DNA of 62,473 nucleotides from assembly GCA_023440865.1 (NCBI GenBank), contig JAEXRM010000112.1, positions 1 through 62,473 on the forward strand. Direction: 5' to 3'. The DNA comes from Bacillota bacterium. Lineage in GTDB: Bacteria > Bacillota > Clostridia > DSM-8532. Shown piece after piece: positions 16,660 to 25,739 of the stretch (position 1 is the stretch's first letter; each line of letters begins with the position of its first letter). A program made the translations under genes and the position numbers. The notes beneath the pieces are model-generated. The model had not been told where the DNA came from and made no database searches. It saw only the letters and a program-made list of their open reading frames with translations.

Positions 16660-16735
16660 TGGTGGAACCAAAGGGATTCGAACCCTCGACCTCCTACATG
16701 CGAAGCAGGCGCTCTCCCAACTGAGCTATGGTCCC
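16660..16735 (-). tRNA. tRNA-Ala(CGC)
   Basis: A complete 76-base cloverleaf on the minus strand. Acceptor GGGACCA pairs with TGGTTCC with one G-T pair; D-arm GCTC/GAGC; anticodon stem CCTGC/GTAGG with loop TTCGCAT giving anticodon CGC, which reads GCG (Ala); T-arm GAGGG-TTCGAAT-CCCTT; discriminator A and an encoded CCA. It has its own promoter and terminator, so it is a single-gene unit. Confidence 0.93.
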
Positions 16736-16764
16736 TCATCGTGTCCGCTTGCGGGCACCTTTGA

Positions 16765-16794
16765 ATTATAAGGCAATCTCACAGGCTTTGTAAA
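16765..16794 (-). promoter_or_regulatory. Promoter of tRNA-Ala
   Basis: On the minus strand TTTACA (16789-16794) and TATAAT (16765-16770) are 18 bases apart, with the -10 about 30 bases before the tRNA 5' end. Confidence 0.75.
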
Positions 16795-16963
16795 GCGATT
16801 TTTGCCATGCGGGCATCACAATCCCCATCGCCACATCCACGTTGCACCGGGAGTCGCGCGTGTCCGAAACGCGCCATGAAAGCGCCCTGCACGCCATCAC
16901 GCGCCAAAGGAACGGGCACACCGCCAACGCCTCTGCGCATCCGGCAACGCCCCTTGCACGTCG

Positions 16964-19900
16964 TCAAGCTCCCAGGATCCGATCGCGCCAGGCACACGCA
17001 TCGATCAACCGGGCGTGCTCCCGCGACCGGTTCATCCATTCCCCCACCACTGTTTCTCCGGCACCTGCCCGTTGCAGGATTTCCGCCAGCCGGAACGCGC
17101 TCTTGGCGGCCTCGAGGTCCGATTCAAGCCGCTCCGCCTCTGCAAGCGACTCCCTGCAACGCTCCGCCGCAGCATCCGCTTCCCCTGCAAGCCCCTTGAG
17201 TATGCCCAGGAGCCGAAGCGCCTTGACGCGCTTCATGCCATTGCCCGCATCCTCGGCTGCCGAAAGCGCCTGCCGCGCTTCATCCTCCGCCTGGGGGATT
17301 CCATGGTCGGCACGTTCCGACCGCACGGCCGCCATGTAGGTCACATGCGCCATCACGCGCAGACAGTCGCTGGCTCCAGCTTCCTCGCCCGCCCCGCGTA
17401 GAACGGGCAGCGCGGCAAGCAGCATGCTGCGGGCCTCCGCCAGCATATTTTCGTCATCACCCATTGTCGGGACAGATGCATCCATCCCAACCATCGGTTC
17501 GCCGTCAGGCAGTGTCTCCCCCGTTTTCAGTTCATCGGCAGGCATTGTCTCCCTTGTTATCGATTCGCCGGCAGCCATCTCCGCCCCGGCCCCCTGCCTG
17601 GCGGCTCCCGCGCCAAATGACTCCATCCGCCCGGACCGCACATGCGCCAGTCCCACGTCGCACAATGCCTTCTCGACCCCGAGATCCTGTTCGACGGCCA
17701 AAGCGACAGCCTGTGCGTAAGCGTTTTCCGCTTCGGCCTTGCGCCCCCGCTCGATTGCAAGATCACCCAAATTGATCCACGCCAGGCATTCCTGGTACCG
17801 CAGCGACGCCTGGCGGGACCGGCGCACCACATCTCCGAGCAATTCGGCCGCGCTGTCGAACTTGCCCTGCTCCATGCGCAGGATGCCAAGATTGATCTGG
17901 CTCGAAAGCAGGCTGTGGAGATTCGACACCTTTGCCGCCAGTTCAATCGCCTTGGCAAACCCGTTTCTAGCAAGCGCCGTCTCACCTGCGGCCAGGTGCA
18001 GGATGGACAGGTTGCCGTACAGGCGGGCCGTCATGCCGATGTCGCGCGACTTCTCGGCATATCCCAGCGCGTTTTCGAGCACCTGCTTCGCCTGTGGCAG
18101 CTCGCCACGCGCGAAGTGGATGCCGGCGGTCTGGCTGAGCGTCTCCGCCAAGCCGCGCCAGTCACGCCCCCGCCGGAACAGCTCCTCCGCCCGGCGCGCC
18201 GCCTCGGCCGCACCGGGATCGGATCGCATGCGCAGCAGGGTGCAGCGGCACAGCTGCACCTTCCCCTGCAGGTCGGCATCGGCCTCCGATCGGCCCACGA
18301 GCTCGTCAAGGATGACGGCCGCCTCGTCGAAGCGTCCGGTTTCACGGAGGATCTCCGCTTCCGCCAGACGGGCATCGAGCCGGTCACGCAGCGATTCCGC
18401 CCACTCATGGGCCCGGCGCAGCAGCGTCATCGCCGTTTCACCACGACCCTCGGTCCACTCCAGTGATGCCAGGTGCCGCAACGCCTTGACGACAAGCTCA
18501 GGTCCCTCGGATCCAAGCAGCTCCACAAGGACGGCACGTGCCTGAAGTCCATCCGTCGGCGAACTGCCCGAGGCCGCGGGGACACCATACACGCTGCCCG
18601 AATCGGACGCCGCGCCGTCATCCGCCGGAACATCGGCAGAAGGAGGCGCCGGCAGATCCGCCTGCAAGTTCCCCGTCGCTTTTCCCGGAGCGCCGCCAGC
18701 CTCGGATCCAGGCGCTTCCATGGACAGGATGGGCAGCACGCCGACGCCGCTGAGGTCAAGGAACCGGAACCAGTTTTCCTTCGCGGAACGGGCATCATAA
18801 CCGGCCTCGCTCCTGCCGGCGGCATTGTATGCGTGTCGTGCCGCTCGGCCCCGGTCCCCTGCCATCTCAAACTGGTGGCTCAGGAGCGCGGAGATTTCTG
18901 AGGCGTCGTTTCCCGCCATCCGTTCCAGATGTGTTGCAACCGCCAGGTGGAGCTTCTGCCGCTGGGCCAGCAACAGACTGCCATACAGTGCCTCGCGCGC
19001 CAGTACGTGCACGAAGCGGCCCTCCTTGCGCACAGTGCCGCCGCCAAGCTGCACGGACCGGATTGACAGGATGCCGGCGCGCACGGCAGGAGCCGCAACC
19101 CACTCGGGATCCTCGATGCCGGCGAGCCCCTGCATCCATGTGAACCGGAAGCTCGATCCGACGACAGCCGCCGTCTGTAGCAGTGTGATTGTTTCCTGCG
19201 GCATCTCCACAATACCGGCAAGGAGGATGTTGCCCAGGCTTCCGGCAAACGTCTTCTCCGAAACGGACCGTATCCGCACCTGGCCGTCGACGACCTCGAT
19301 GCCGCCCCGCCGCAGGGCAGTTCGGGTGAACTCACCCACCATCAGCGGATTGCCATGCGTCATGCGGGCAAGCGGCTCAGCCAGATCCCCGTCCGAGGAT
19401 ACGGCGCCCGCCAGGCCGATGACGCAGCGGACGGCTCCGTCTTCCGTCAACGGAGCCAGATGCCAGCGTCGTGAGAAAACGTGCGCATCGGACAGGAATC
19501 TGAAAGAACCCATGCGCTCCAGACGGGGGTCCGGCCGGAACACGCACAACCAGGCGCTCCGGGTCGTCACGAGGCGGGGCAGCACACGCACGAGCAGGCC
19601 GACCGATCGCTCGTCGGCCCATTGCAGGTCGTCCAGGACGAGCAGCGTCGGCCGGCTGCGGAGACAGGCATCCAGAAAACGCTGCAGCTGGTCGGTCATC
19701 TCACGCTCGAGGTCGCCCGGCTTCATGGCATCAAGGATCTCCTGAAACCCGGAGGTACGTTCCAGTCCCATGAATATGCCGAGAAAACCGACCAGTCGCT
19801 CCACTTCGCCATCCTGCGCATCGGGCAGAAGAAAGTAGCAGTAGGACGCGACCCGGTAACGCCGGGCATTCGCGCTGCCACCGGTTTCCACGTTCATCAG

Positions 19901-20932
19901 GGCGTGCAGCAGCGAGGACAGCATGCCGTAGGGCCGGCGGCGGTCATCCGTGCCGCATTCGGTGCGGAACGCCTTGAATCCCTCTATCGAGCGCTGTTCG
20001 AAGATGCGCATGAAGGCAAGGGAAAGGACCGTCTTCCCGATGCCGGCATCTCCCGTCATGGCGCAGAAGACAAAACGTCCCGCTTCGAACGCGGCGGCCG
20101 CCTCACCCGCCTCGGCGAGCTCCAGGTCGCGCTCGATGAGCAACCCGTCGGCCGCAAGGTCCTGCAGCTCCGTCTCCGCCCGCCAGCAGCGGACCGGCTC
20201 GCGCCGGTTCTTGACCGTCAGGTCGCCCATGTCGTGATAGGCGAACAGGTCGCGCGTCTCATCATGCACCGGTCCGCTGACCAGCACCGTGCCCGGCTGC
20301 GCCGCGGACTGCAGCCGCTGTGCCAGGTTGACGGTATCGCCCATGACCGTGTAGTCCTTGTCGAAGTAGCCGCCGATGCTGCCGGTCACGACAAGCCCGT
20401 AATTGATTCCGACGGAAAGCTTCAGCGACAAGCCGCGTGTTTCGAGCCGCTCGCGGCTGAACGCCTCCATGGCCGCCTGCATGCGCAGGGCACATGAAAC
20501 GGCGCGCCGTGCATCGTCCGCGTGGGGTATGCGGGCGCCGAACAATACCATGACACAATCGCCGATGTACTTGTCGATGGAACCCTCAAGCTCGTAGACA
20601 GGCTGGGTGATGCTCTGGAAGCAGTCATTGATGATGCTGCGGACCTCTTCGGGATCGAGGTTCTCGGAGAGCGCCGTGAAGCCTGAGACATCCGCGAAGA
20701 TGACGGCGACATTGCGCCGCGCCTCCGCAAGGGCGCCAGCACCGGCGCCGTCGGCATCCGCATCCTGACGGGATGCATCGGGAAACGCACGTCCGCATGC
20801 CAGGCAGTGGCGGGCATGGCGTGGATTCGGCATGCCGCAGGTCAGGCAGCTCTTCGGCATTTTCATGCCGCAGATGCCGCATTCCGTGACGCCGGCGTCA
20901 GGCAGACGCCAACCGCAGTTGAAACAGATCAT
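16964..20932 (-). CDS. Zinc-ribbon/class III nucleotidyl cyclase/AAA ATPase/TPR protein
   Basis: A 1322-residue cytosolic signalling protein. Residues 1-47 hold a double zinc ribbon (CFNCGW, CGICGMKMPKSC, CLACGRAF). A class III adenylate/guanylate cyclase domain follows (about 60-240) with metal-binding VIFADVSGF and GDCVMVLFGA and with YTVMGDTVNLAQRL for the transition-state residues, so it looks active. Next is an AAA-type ATPase (P-loop GDAGIGKTVLS near 297, Walker B LLVLDDLQWADE), then a long TPR region to the end. This is the cyclase-plus-LuxR-like-ATPase architecture common in actinobacteria and cyanobacteria, with no output DNA-binding domain. A disordered linker (around 715-770) precedes the TPRs. 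GGGAGG supports the start at 20932. Confidence 0.9.
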   Translation of the reverse strand: MICFNCGWRLPDAGVTECGICGMKMPKSCLTCGMPNPRHARHCLACGRAFPDASRQDADADGAGAGALAEARRNVAVIFADVSGFTALSENLDPEEVRSIINDCFQSITQPVYELEGSIDKYIGDCVMVLFGARIPHADDARRAVSCALRMQAAMEAFSRERLETRGLSLKLSVGINYGLVVTGSIGGYFDKDYTVMGDTVNLAQRLQSAAQPGTVLVSGPVHDETRDLFAYHDMGDLTVKNRREPVRCWRAETELQDLAADGLLIERDLELAEAGEAAAAFEAGRFVFCAMTGDAGIGKTVLSLAFMRIFEQRSIEGFKAFRTECGTDDRRRPYGMLSSLLHALMNVETGGSANARRYRVASYCYFLLPDAQDGEVERLVGFLGIFMGLERTSGFQEILDAMKPGDLEREMTDQLQRFLDACLRSRPTLLVLDDLQWADERSVGLLVRVLPRLVTTRSAWLCVFRPDPRLERMGSFRFLSDAHVFSRRWHLAPLTEDGAVRCVIGLAGAVSSDGDLAEPLARMTHGNPLMVGEFTRTALRRGGIEVVDGQVRIRSVSEKTFAGSLGNILLAGIVEMPQETITLLQTAAVVGSSFRFTWMQGLAGIEDPEWVAAPAVRAGILSIRSVQLGGGTVRKEGRFVHVLAREALYGSLLLAQRQKLHLAVATHLERMAGNDASEISALLSHQFEMAGDRGRAARHAYNAAGRSEAGYDARSAKENWFRFLDLSGVGVLPILSMEAPGSEAGGAPGKATGNLQADLPAPPSADVPADDGAASDSGSVYGVPAASGSSPTDGLQARAVLVELLGSEGPELVVKALRHLASLEWTEGRGETAMTLLRRAHEWAESLRDRLDARLAEAEILRETGRFDEAAVILDELVGRSEADADLQGKVQLCRCTLLRMRSDPGAAEAARRAEELFRRGRDWRGLAETLSQTAGIHFARGELPQAKQVLENALGYAEKSRDIGMTARLYGNLSILHLAAGETALARNGFAKAIELAAKVSNLHSLLSSQINLGILRMEQGKFDSAAELLGDVVRRSRQASLRYQECLAWINLGDLAIERGRKAEAENAYAQAVALAVEQDLGVEKALCDVGLAHVRSGRMESFGAGAARQGAGAEMAAGESITRETMPADELKTGETLPDGEPMVGMDASVPTMGDDENMLAEARSMLLAALPVLRGAGEEAGASDCLRVMAHVTYMAAVRSERADHGIPQAEDEARQALSAAEDAGNGMKRVKALRLLGILKGLAGEADAAAERCRESLAEAERLESDLEAAKSAFRLAEILQRAGAGETVVGEWMNRSREHARLIDACAWRDRILGA

Positions 20933-21212
20933 CCGCGCCTCCCTGGGTGCCGCAGCGCCCGGATTCCAGTCTGCCGCAATCCGGGTTCCGCATATGGGGT
21001 CATGAACGGGTTCCGAAGTCCCGGGCAAATGGGACCATGGTCCTATTGCCGCAGGACACAAACCCATTTACAATGAAGATAACTTCCATACCGTCAGCCC
21101 TTGGTACATCCCCGTGCCAGGCAGGCAGCGGAATGGCCACCACAAGTGTATCACACCCCATCCATCGGTTCCACCGCCGGTCGTTGCCGGCACGGAGCGG
21201 ATGAAACCAACA
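20933..21212. other. Divergent intergenic region upstream of the riboswitch
   Basis: About 280 bases between the minus-strand cyclase gene and the plus-strand riboswitch. It should hold promoters for both. I see no convincing -35/-10 pair and no supported small gene. Confidence 0.4.
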
Positions 21213-21300
21213 AATTGACGAAACGGCAAACCTGTCGAAAGGCAGCGACGCAAAGCCATGGGTCTACCGGACGAATGTCCCACGATCGCCAGGCCGCCGA
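21213..21300 (+). promoter_or_regulatory. Cyclic di-GMP-I riboswitch (GEMM-I)
   Basis: The conserved core is present in order: GGCAAACC at 21225-21232, a short stem capped by a GAAA tetraloop (CTGTC-GAAA-GGCAG), ACGCAAAGCC at 21248-21257, the tetraloop-receptor side ATGGGTCTACC, a second hairpin (GGAC-GAAT-GTCC) and the closing GATCGCCAGGCCGCC. This layout matches clostridial c-di-GMP-I aptamers closely. It lies about 90 bases before the secreted-protein gene. A GGCACC/GGTGCC hairpin (around 21340-21356) lies between aptamer and ribosome site and may be part of the expression platform; no T-run is present, so translational or activating control is as likely as termination. Confidence 0.88.
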
Positions 21301-21391
21301 ACCAAAGCGTACTTGTCCGGGCGAACGCCACAGGACGGGTGGCACCAGGAGGTGCCGGGCTTCAGACGAACCGTGAAAGGTGGAATTTTTT

Positions 21392-21865
21392 ATGAAGAAA
21401 ATCCTGTCCGCTCTCCTGATTGCCATCCTGCTGATCTCATCGACGACCGTCGCCTTCGCCGCGCCGACCGATGGATTTTCTTCCGCCAAGGCCCCCGCAG
21501 CCTGGATGGCCCATACGGGTCACAAGGCCGAGGCGCCCGTCAATGCGATCATCTATGAGAAGACCTTTACCCTGACCCAGAAGGGCGGTGTCGTCAAGGC
21601 GGGCTTCGTCACGCTGCAGTTCCCCAAGAACAGCCTGCCCGCGGACCAGCTGCCCCGCGAACTGACGGTGCAGGTTTTCGCATCCGGCAACACAGGGGTT
21701 GTGTCCGTCACGCCAGATACCGAGGGCTTCCGTTCTCCCGTTCGCATCACCGTCAGCGCCTACCGCGGCTGGCTCTATGATGAACTGCTCGGCGCCAACC
21801 GGTTTGTCCGGTATGCCCCGACCTCGTTCCTTGTGGATCACTTCTCCCGGTATTGCTGGCATTGA
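21392..21865 (+). CDS. Small secreted protein under c-di-GMP riboswitch control
   Basis: A 157-residue protein with a clear Sec signal peptide (MKKILSALLIAILLIS, AxA cleavage near AFA-APTDG). The mature part is beta-rich: a KGGVVKAGFVTLQFPKNSLP stretch followed by PRELTVQVFASGN and SPVRITVSAYRG. This recalls the ZU5-like domains of surface proteins (the 'G-G-x-v-x-v-P-x-g-a-L' pattern) but the match is weak. It has no sortase motif or anchor, so it is likely released or wall-associated. The start follows AAAGGTGG. The riboswitch in its leader implies that production follows c-di-GMP level, as for adhesion or matrix proteins in clostridia. Confidence 0.82.
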   Translation: MKKILSALLIAILLISSTTVAFAAPTDGFSSAKAPAAWMAHTGHKAEAPVNAIIYEKTFTLTQKGGVVKAGFVTLQFPKNSLPADQLPRELTVQVFASGNTGVVSVTPDTEGFRSPVRITVSAYRGWLYDELLGANRFVRYAPTSFLVDHFSRYCWH

Positions 21866-21957
21866 GACACTGATTCATCCACCCCACGCACCCAGCATGA
21901 TTCCGCGGGATGAGACCTCCTGACATCCCCGATGCGCATATCAGTCCACCTTTGCGG

Positions 21958-21963
21958 TATACT
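21958..21963 (+). promoter_or_regulatory. -10 box for the GAF histidine kinase
   Basis: TATACT lies 65 bases before the start codon at 22028. No acceptable -35 was found at normal spacing. Confidence 0.35.
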
Positions 21964-22027
21964 TCATGTATGCCGCTCTTTTTTTGCCGGAACGGCACCT
22001 ACAACATGGGACGGAGGAACAGCACGC

Positions 22028-23464
22028 ATGCCGCCGGACAATGACCTATCATGCAGGAACGCCTTGCAGGACCGGTTCGACCAGCTTTCCGCCATCGCAC
22101 AGTCCCTGCTCGCGGAGAACGACACCGCGCGCCTGCTCGGGCACATCATGGACGCCGGCATGCGGCTGACCGATTCCGACGCGGGCTCCCTGTACCTTGT
22201 GGTCGAGGAAGGCACCGGTGAGCCGGCCGCCATCCGCGGCGGATGTGCCGACGGGTTGGCCCTGCTGTTCGCCTACGCCCGCAACCGGAGCATGACGTTC
22301 GCCTTCGAATCCTTCGTCACCCCCCTGCGCGCAGACAGCATCAACGGCCATGCCGCACTCACCGGTGAGCCGCTGCGCATCGACGATGCATGGAACATCC
22401 CCGGGGAGGCGCCTTACCGGCACAACCGCAGCTTCGACGACAGGACGGGCTACCGCACCGGCTCGATGCTCACCGTGCCGATGAAGGACCGCGAGGGCGG
22501 CGTCATCGGCATCCTGCAGCTGATCAACCGCAAGCGGGATCCCCGCGGCACGCTCGATCCGGCCGATCCGAACGTGGCGGCCGGCATTCTCCCATACACA
22601 GACGACGACGAACGGCTCATGCGCGCCTTCGCCGGCCAGGCCGCCGCCGCGCTTGAGAACAGCCGCCTCCACGGCAGCCGGCAGGCGCTGCTCGACGAGC
22701 AGCGCATCCTCAACGCGCAGCTGGCCGATGCCAACCTGCGGCTCGAGGATGCCAACACGCGGCTGGCCAACACCAACCGGCAGCTTGAGGACGTCAACGC
22801 GCAGCTGCTCGCGCTCAGCCGCCGCATCCTGACAGCACATGAGGAAGAACGGCGCCGCATCGCCCGCGACCTGCACGACGGGCCTGCCCAGTCTGTCGCG
22901 AACCTGGTGCTGAGAACGGAGATCATCCGGAAGCTGCTGGAACGGAATGACACAATGTCCACCGCCGCACAGCTCGAGAACCTGCAGACAGCCATCAGGG
23001 GCGCTGCGGCCGACATCCGCGGCATCATGTACGATCTCAAGCCCTCCTGGCTCGAGGAGGGCCTGTTCCGCGCCATTGCGGCGCGTTGCGAGCTGTTCCG
23101 CGACAATACGGGTATCACGCCGCGCCTTGAGCTGACGGGACCGGATGGCGACCTGCCGCAATACCTTGCGCCCGCCGTGTTCCAGGTTGTCTCCGAGGCG
23201 TTGGTGAACATCGGGAAATACGCCCGCGCCACCGAGGCATGGGTATCCGTCGCGATAGCCGATGGCCGGCTTGTCTCGGTCATTCGGGACAACGGAGTCG
23301 GTTTTTCACCGGCCGAGACTGCGGAACGGATCAAGGACCGCAAGCCGGGCAGCGGCTTCGGCCTTGAAGGCATGCGGGAACGCATCGCCCTGCTGCGCGG
23401 CACGCTGACGGTGGAATCCGCTCCCGGTGCGGGAACGGCGATCCGCTTCGAGGTGCCCCTGTGA
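22028..23464 (+). CDS. GAF-domain sensor histidine kinase (NarL/HisKA_3 type)
   Basis: A 478-residue cytosolic kinase without membrane segments. A GAF domain (about 25-220, containing VPMKDREGGVIGILQLINRK) is followed by a coiled coil (residues ~225-260, repeating LEDAN/LANTN/LEDVN), a HisKA_3 dimerisation domain with EEERRRIARDLHDGPAQS (phospho-His near 282) and a HATPase domain (SEALVNIGKYARA, RDNGVGF, GFGLEGMRERI). The HisKA_3 type normally pairs with a LuxR-type response regulator; none is encoded nearby, so the partner is elsewhere. The start follows GGAGG. The signal is unknown. Confidence 0.92.
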   Translation: MPPDNDLSCRNALQDRFDQLSAIAQSLLAENDTARLLGHIMDAGMRLTDSDAGSLYLVVEEGTGEPAAIRGGCADGLALLFAYARNRSMTFAFESFVTPLRADSINGHAALTGEPLRIDDAWNIPGEAPYRHNRSFDDRTGYRTGSMLTVPMKDREGGVIGILQLINRKRDPRGTLDPADPNVAAGILPYTDDDERLMRAFAGQAAAALENSRLHGSRQALLDEQRILNAQLADANLRLEDANTRLANTNRQLEDVNAQLLALSRRILTAHEEERRRIARDLHDGPAQSVANLVLRTEIIRKLLERNDTMSTAAQLENLQTAIRGAAADIRGIMYDLKPSWLEEGLFRAIAARCELFRDNTGITPRLELTGPDGDLPQYLAPAVFQVVSEALVNIGKYARATEAWVSVAIADGRLVSVIRDNGVGFSPAETAERIKDRKPGSGFGLEGMRERIALLRGTLTVESAPGAGTAIRFEVPL

Positions 23465-23493
23465 CGGTTTCCGACAGGTGGTTCGGCGGCGCA

Positions 23494-23931
23494 TCAGTCA
23501 CTCGTTGACTGATCCGCTTCCGGCAGATGGCCGGCAGCCTGAATGAACGGCCGGTACCGGCTGTCGGTTTTCATGACATGGTTGAGGATCCAGTCGCGCA
23601 TGAAGGTGACAACATGGAGGATCACGTTCGGCTCGCCCGCCGCATGTCGCCCCCTGAGTGCGGCAAGGCGCCGCTCGAGGGCGGCGTGCGCGCGCAGGTG
23701 GCTGTCACGCATCGACTCGTCGAACTGTCCGAAATAGCGTTCCTCATACCGGAAATGAAGACGCGTGTACGCATCGAGATCCTCGAGCAGGCGTCCCGTC
23801 GTCTCGCGCGGGCATTGATCGAGCATGGCCTCGTACGCCTCATTCAACAGACGAATGAGCGAACGGTGCTGCTCGTCGATTTCCGGTTCGCCGACCGACA
23901 GCATGTCGGACCAGGACATCATGGCTTTCAT
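23494..23931 (-). CDS. Bacteriohemerythrin
   Basis: A 145-residue diiron oxygen-binding protein. All iron ligands of the family are in place: His22 (DEQHRSL), His59 and Glu63 (HFRYEERYF), His78 and His82 (HLRAH), His118 and Asp123 (HVMKTD). It would bind oxygen reversibly in the cytosol, for sensing, storage or detoxification in an anaerobe. GGAG seven bases upstream supports the start. It is convergent with the GAF kinase gene and stands alone. Confidence 0.92.
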   Translation of the reverse strand: MKAMMSWSDMLSVGEPEIDEQHRSLIRLLNEAYEAMLDQCPRETTGRLLEDLDAYTRLHFRYEERYFGQFDESMRDSHLRAHAALERRLAALRGRHAAGEPNVILHVVTFMRDWILNHVMKTDSRYRPFIQAAGHLPEADQSTSD

Positions 23932-24038
23932 ACGCTTCTCCTTTCCCGAACCGGCTGCGAACGATTCCGCGCACCTTCCCGCCGGCGGCGGTCATCCGGC
24001 CGGAAGCCGGGAGAATCGATCCCTGCCTGTCCAGCCCA

Positions 24039-24069
24039 TTGTAACATGGATGCCCCGATGCGGTATAAT
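24039..24069 (+). promoter_or_regulatory. Possible promoter of the cardiolipin synthase gene
   Basis: A perfect TATAAT at 24064-24069 lies 93 bases before the start. TTGTAA at 24039-24044 is a fair -35 but the spacing of 19 bases is long. Confidence 0.5.
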
Positions 24070-24161
24070 GGGAGAATCATCCACGACGGCCCGCCACGAA
24101 ACCTGGCGCATACCGGCCGGCATCGTTCACCAGGCATGACAGAAGCGGAGGAGACCGTTCC

Positions 24162-25739
24162 ATGAGGCACCGCCCCAATCCGAACATTGACGCCGCAATC
24201 CGCGTGCTGCTGGCGGCCGCGTTTGTCATTGCGCAGATCCTGCTGTTCCTGTGGATCACCGACACGATGGTCAGCGCCGGCACCTACCTGTACACGGCCA
24301 TTCAGGCGTTCAGCTTCTTCACGATCATCAAACTGGTCAACCGCCACGACAGTCCTTCCTACAAGATCGCCTGGATCCTCATTGTCTTTCTGATGCCTGT
24401 GTTCGGCCTGCTGCTGTATTTTTTGTGGGGACGCGCCAACCATCGGCGTTTCCGCAAGCTTCGCCTGCATGATCCGACGCGCGCGCTATGGGATCCGGAA
24501 GGGTCCGCCGCTCAAAGGCTGTCCGTCTTCAGCGACCTGTTCCCGATGCGCTCCCGCATACCGCGGTTCCTGCAGCATCATGGCTTCCCGATCTACCGGG
24601 AGGCGGCCTCGGCGTTCTTTCCCGTGGGGGAGGACTGCTTCGAGGCGCTTTGCCGCGATCTAGAGACCGCCACCACCTTCATCTTTGTGGAATTCTTCAT
24701 TGTGGGTGAAGGCTTCCTGTGGGATCGCGTGGCCGGCATTCTGCGCCGCAAGGCCCGGGAAGGCGTTGAAGTGCGCTTCATGATGGATGATTTCGGCGGC
24801 CTCAAGCTGACCCGGTTCGAACGCAACCGTCTGACGGTGGCCGGCGTGCAACTCAAGACATTCAACCCCATCCTGCGCCATCTCTCGAATCTGTACCTCA
24901 ACTATCGCAACCACCAGAAGATCGTTTCCATCGACGGCCGCATCGCCTACACGGGCGGTGTCAACCTCGCGGACGAATACGCCAATCTCAACCGGAAGCA
25001 CGGCCACTGGAAGGACACGGCCGTCCGCATCACGGGCGACGGCGTATGGGGCCTGACCCTGTCATTCCTGCAGATGTGGACACTCGACCAGAAGGCCGCG
25101 CCTGGGCAGGAAGATCTGCGATACCGAATGCCCCTCCTGCAGACGGAACCGCCGACGGACGCATCCTCCAGCCAAATCGGCACGCCGTCCGGCTGGATCC
25201 TGCCATTCACGGACGGGCCCTCGAACAACCCGGTCAATCCGGCCAAGGCCGTCTGTCAACAGATGATCGAGTCGGCAAGCCGCTACATCTGGATCACGAC
25301 GCCATATCTCATACTCGAGGAGGACATGCTCGACTCGCTCTGCCGCGCATCCGAAAGCGGTGTCGACGTACGCATCATCACGCCCTCCATTCCCGACAAG
25401 TGGTATGTGCATCTGGTCACGCGCAGCCACTACGGCAGGCTCATGGAGGCCGGCGTGCGCATCTTTGAGTACTCGCCCGGTTTCATGCACGCCAAGATGA
25501 TTGTCAGCGACGACGACCACGCCCTGGTCGGCACGATCAACTTCGATTTCCGCAGCTTCTACCTGCAATACGAGAATGCGGTCTGGTTCCATGGGTCGCC
25601 CATCGTCGCCGCTGTCCGCGACGACTACCTGCTCACCCTGGAACTGTGCCGGGAGATACCGCTCACGGAATGGCAGAACCGCCCCTGGCAGGTCAAGGTT
25701 CTCGCTGCCGGCTTCCGCATGTTCTCCACGCTCATGTGA
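24162..25739 (+). CDS. cls: Cardiolipin synthase
   Basis: A 525-residue membrane phospholipase-D-family enzyme that joins two phosphatidylglycerols into cardiolipin. Two N-terminal membrane segments (about 10-35 and 68-90, with a preceding hydrophobic stretch) lead into two HKD motifs: HQKIVSIDGRIAYTGG near residue 250 and HAKMIVSDDDHALVGTINFD near 442. Length and order are normal for Cls. GGAGG precedes the start. The 3' end overlaps the convergent GGDEF gene by eight bases. Confidence 0.93.
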   Translation: MRHRPNPNIDAAIRVLLAAAFVIAQILLFLWITDTMVSAGTYLYTAIQAFSFFTIIKLVNRHDSPSYKIAWILIVFLMPVFGLLLYFLWGRANHRRFRKLRLHDPTRALWDPEGSAAQRLSVFSDLFPMRSRIPRFLQHHGFPIYREAASAFFPVGEDCFEALCRDLETATTFIFVEFFIVGEGFLWDRVAGILRRKAREGVEVRFMMDDFGGLKLTRFERNRLTVAGVQLKTFNPILRHLSNLYLNYRNHQKIVSIDGRIAYTGGVNLADEYANLNRKHGHWKDTAVRITGDGVWGLTLSFLQMWTLDQKAAPGQEDLRYRMPLLQTEPPTDASSSQIGTPSGWILPFTDGPSNNPVNPAKAVCQQMIESASRYIWITTPYLILEEDMLDSLCRASESGVDVRIITPSIPDKWYVHLVTRSHYGRLMEAGVRIFEYSPGFMHAKMIVSDDDHALVGTINFDFRSFYLQYENAVWFHGSPIVAAVRDDYLLTLELCREIPLTEWQNRPWQVKVLAAGFRMFSTLM

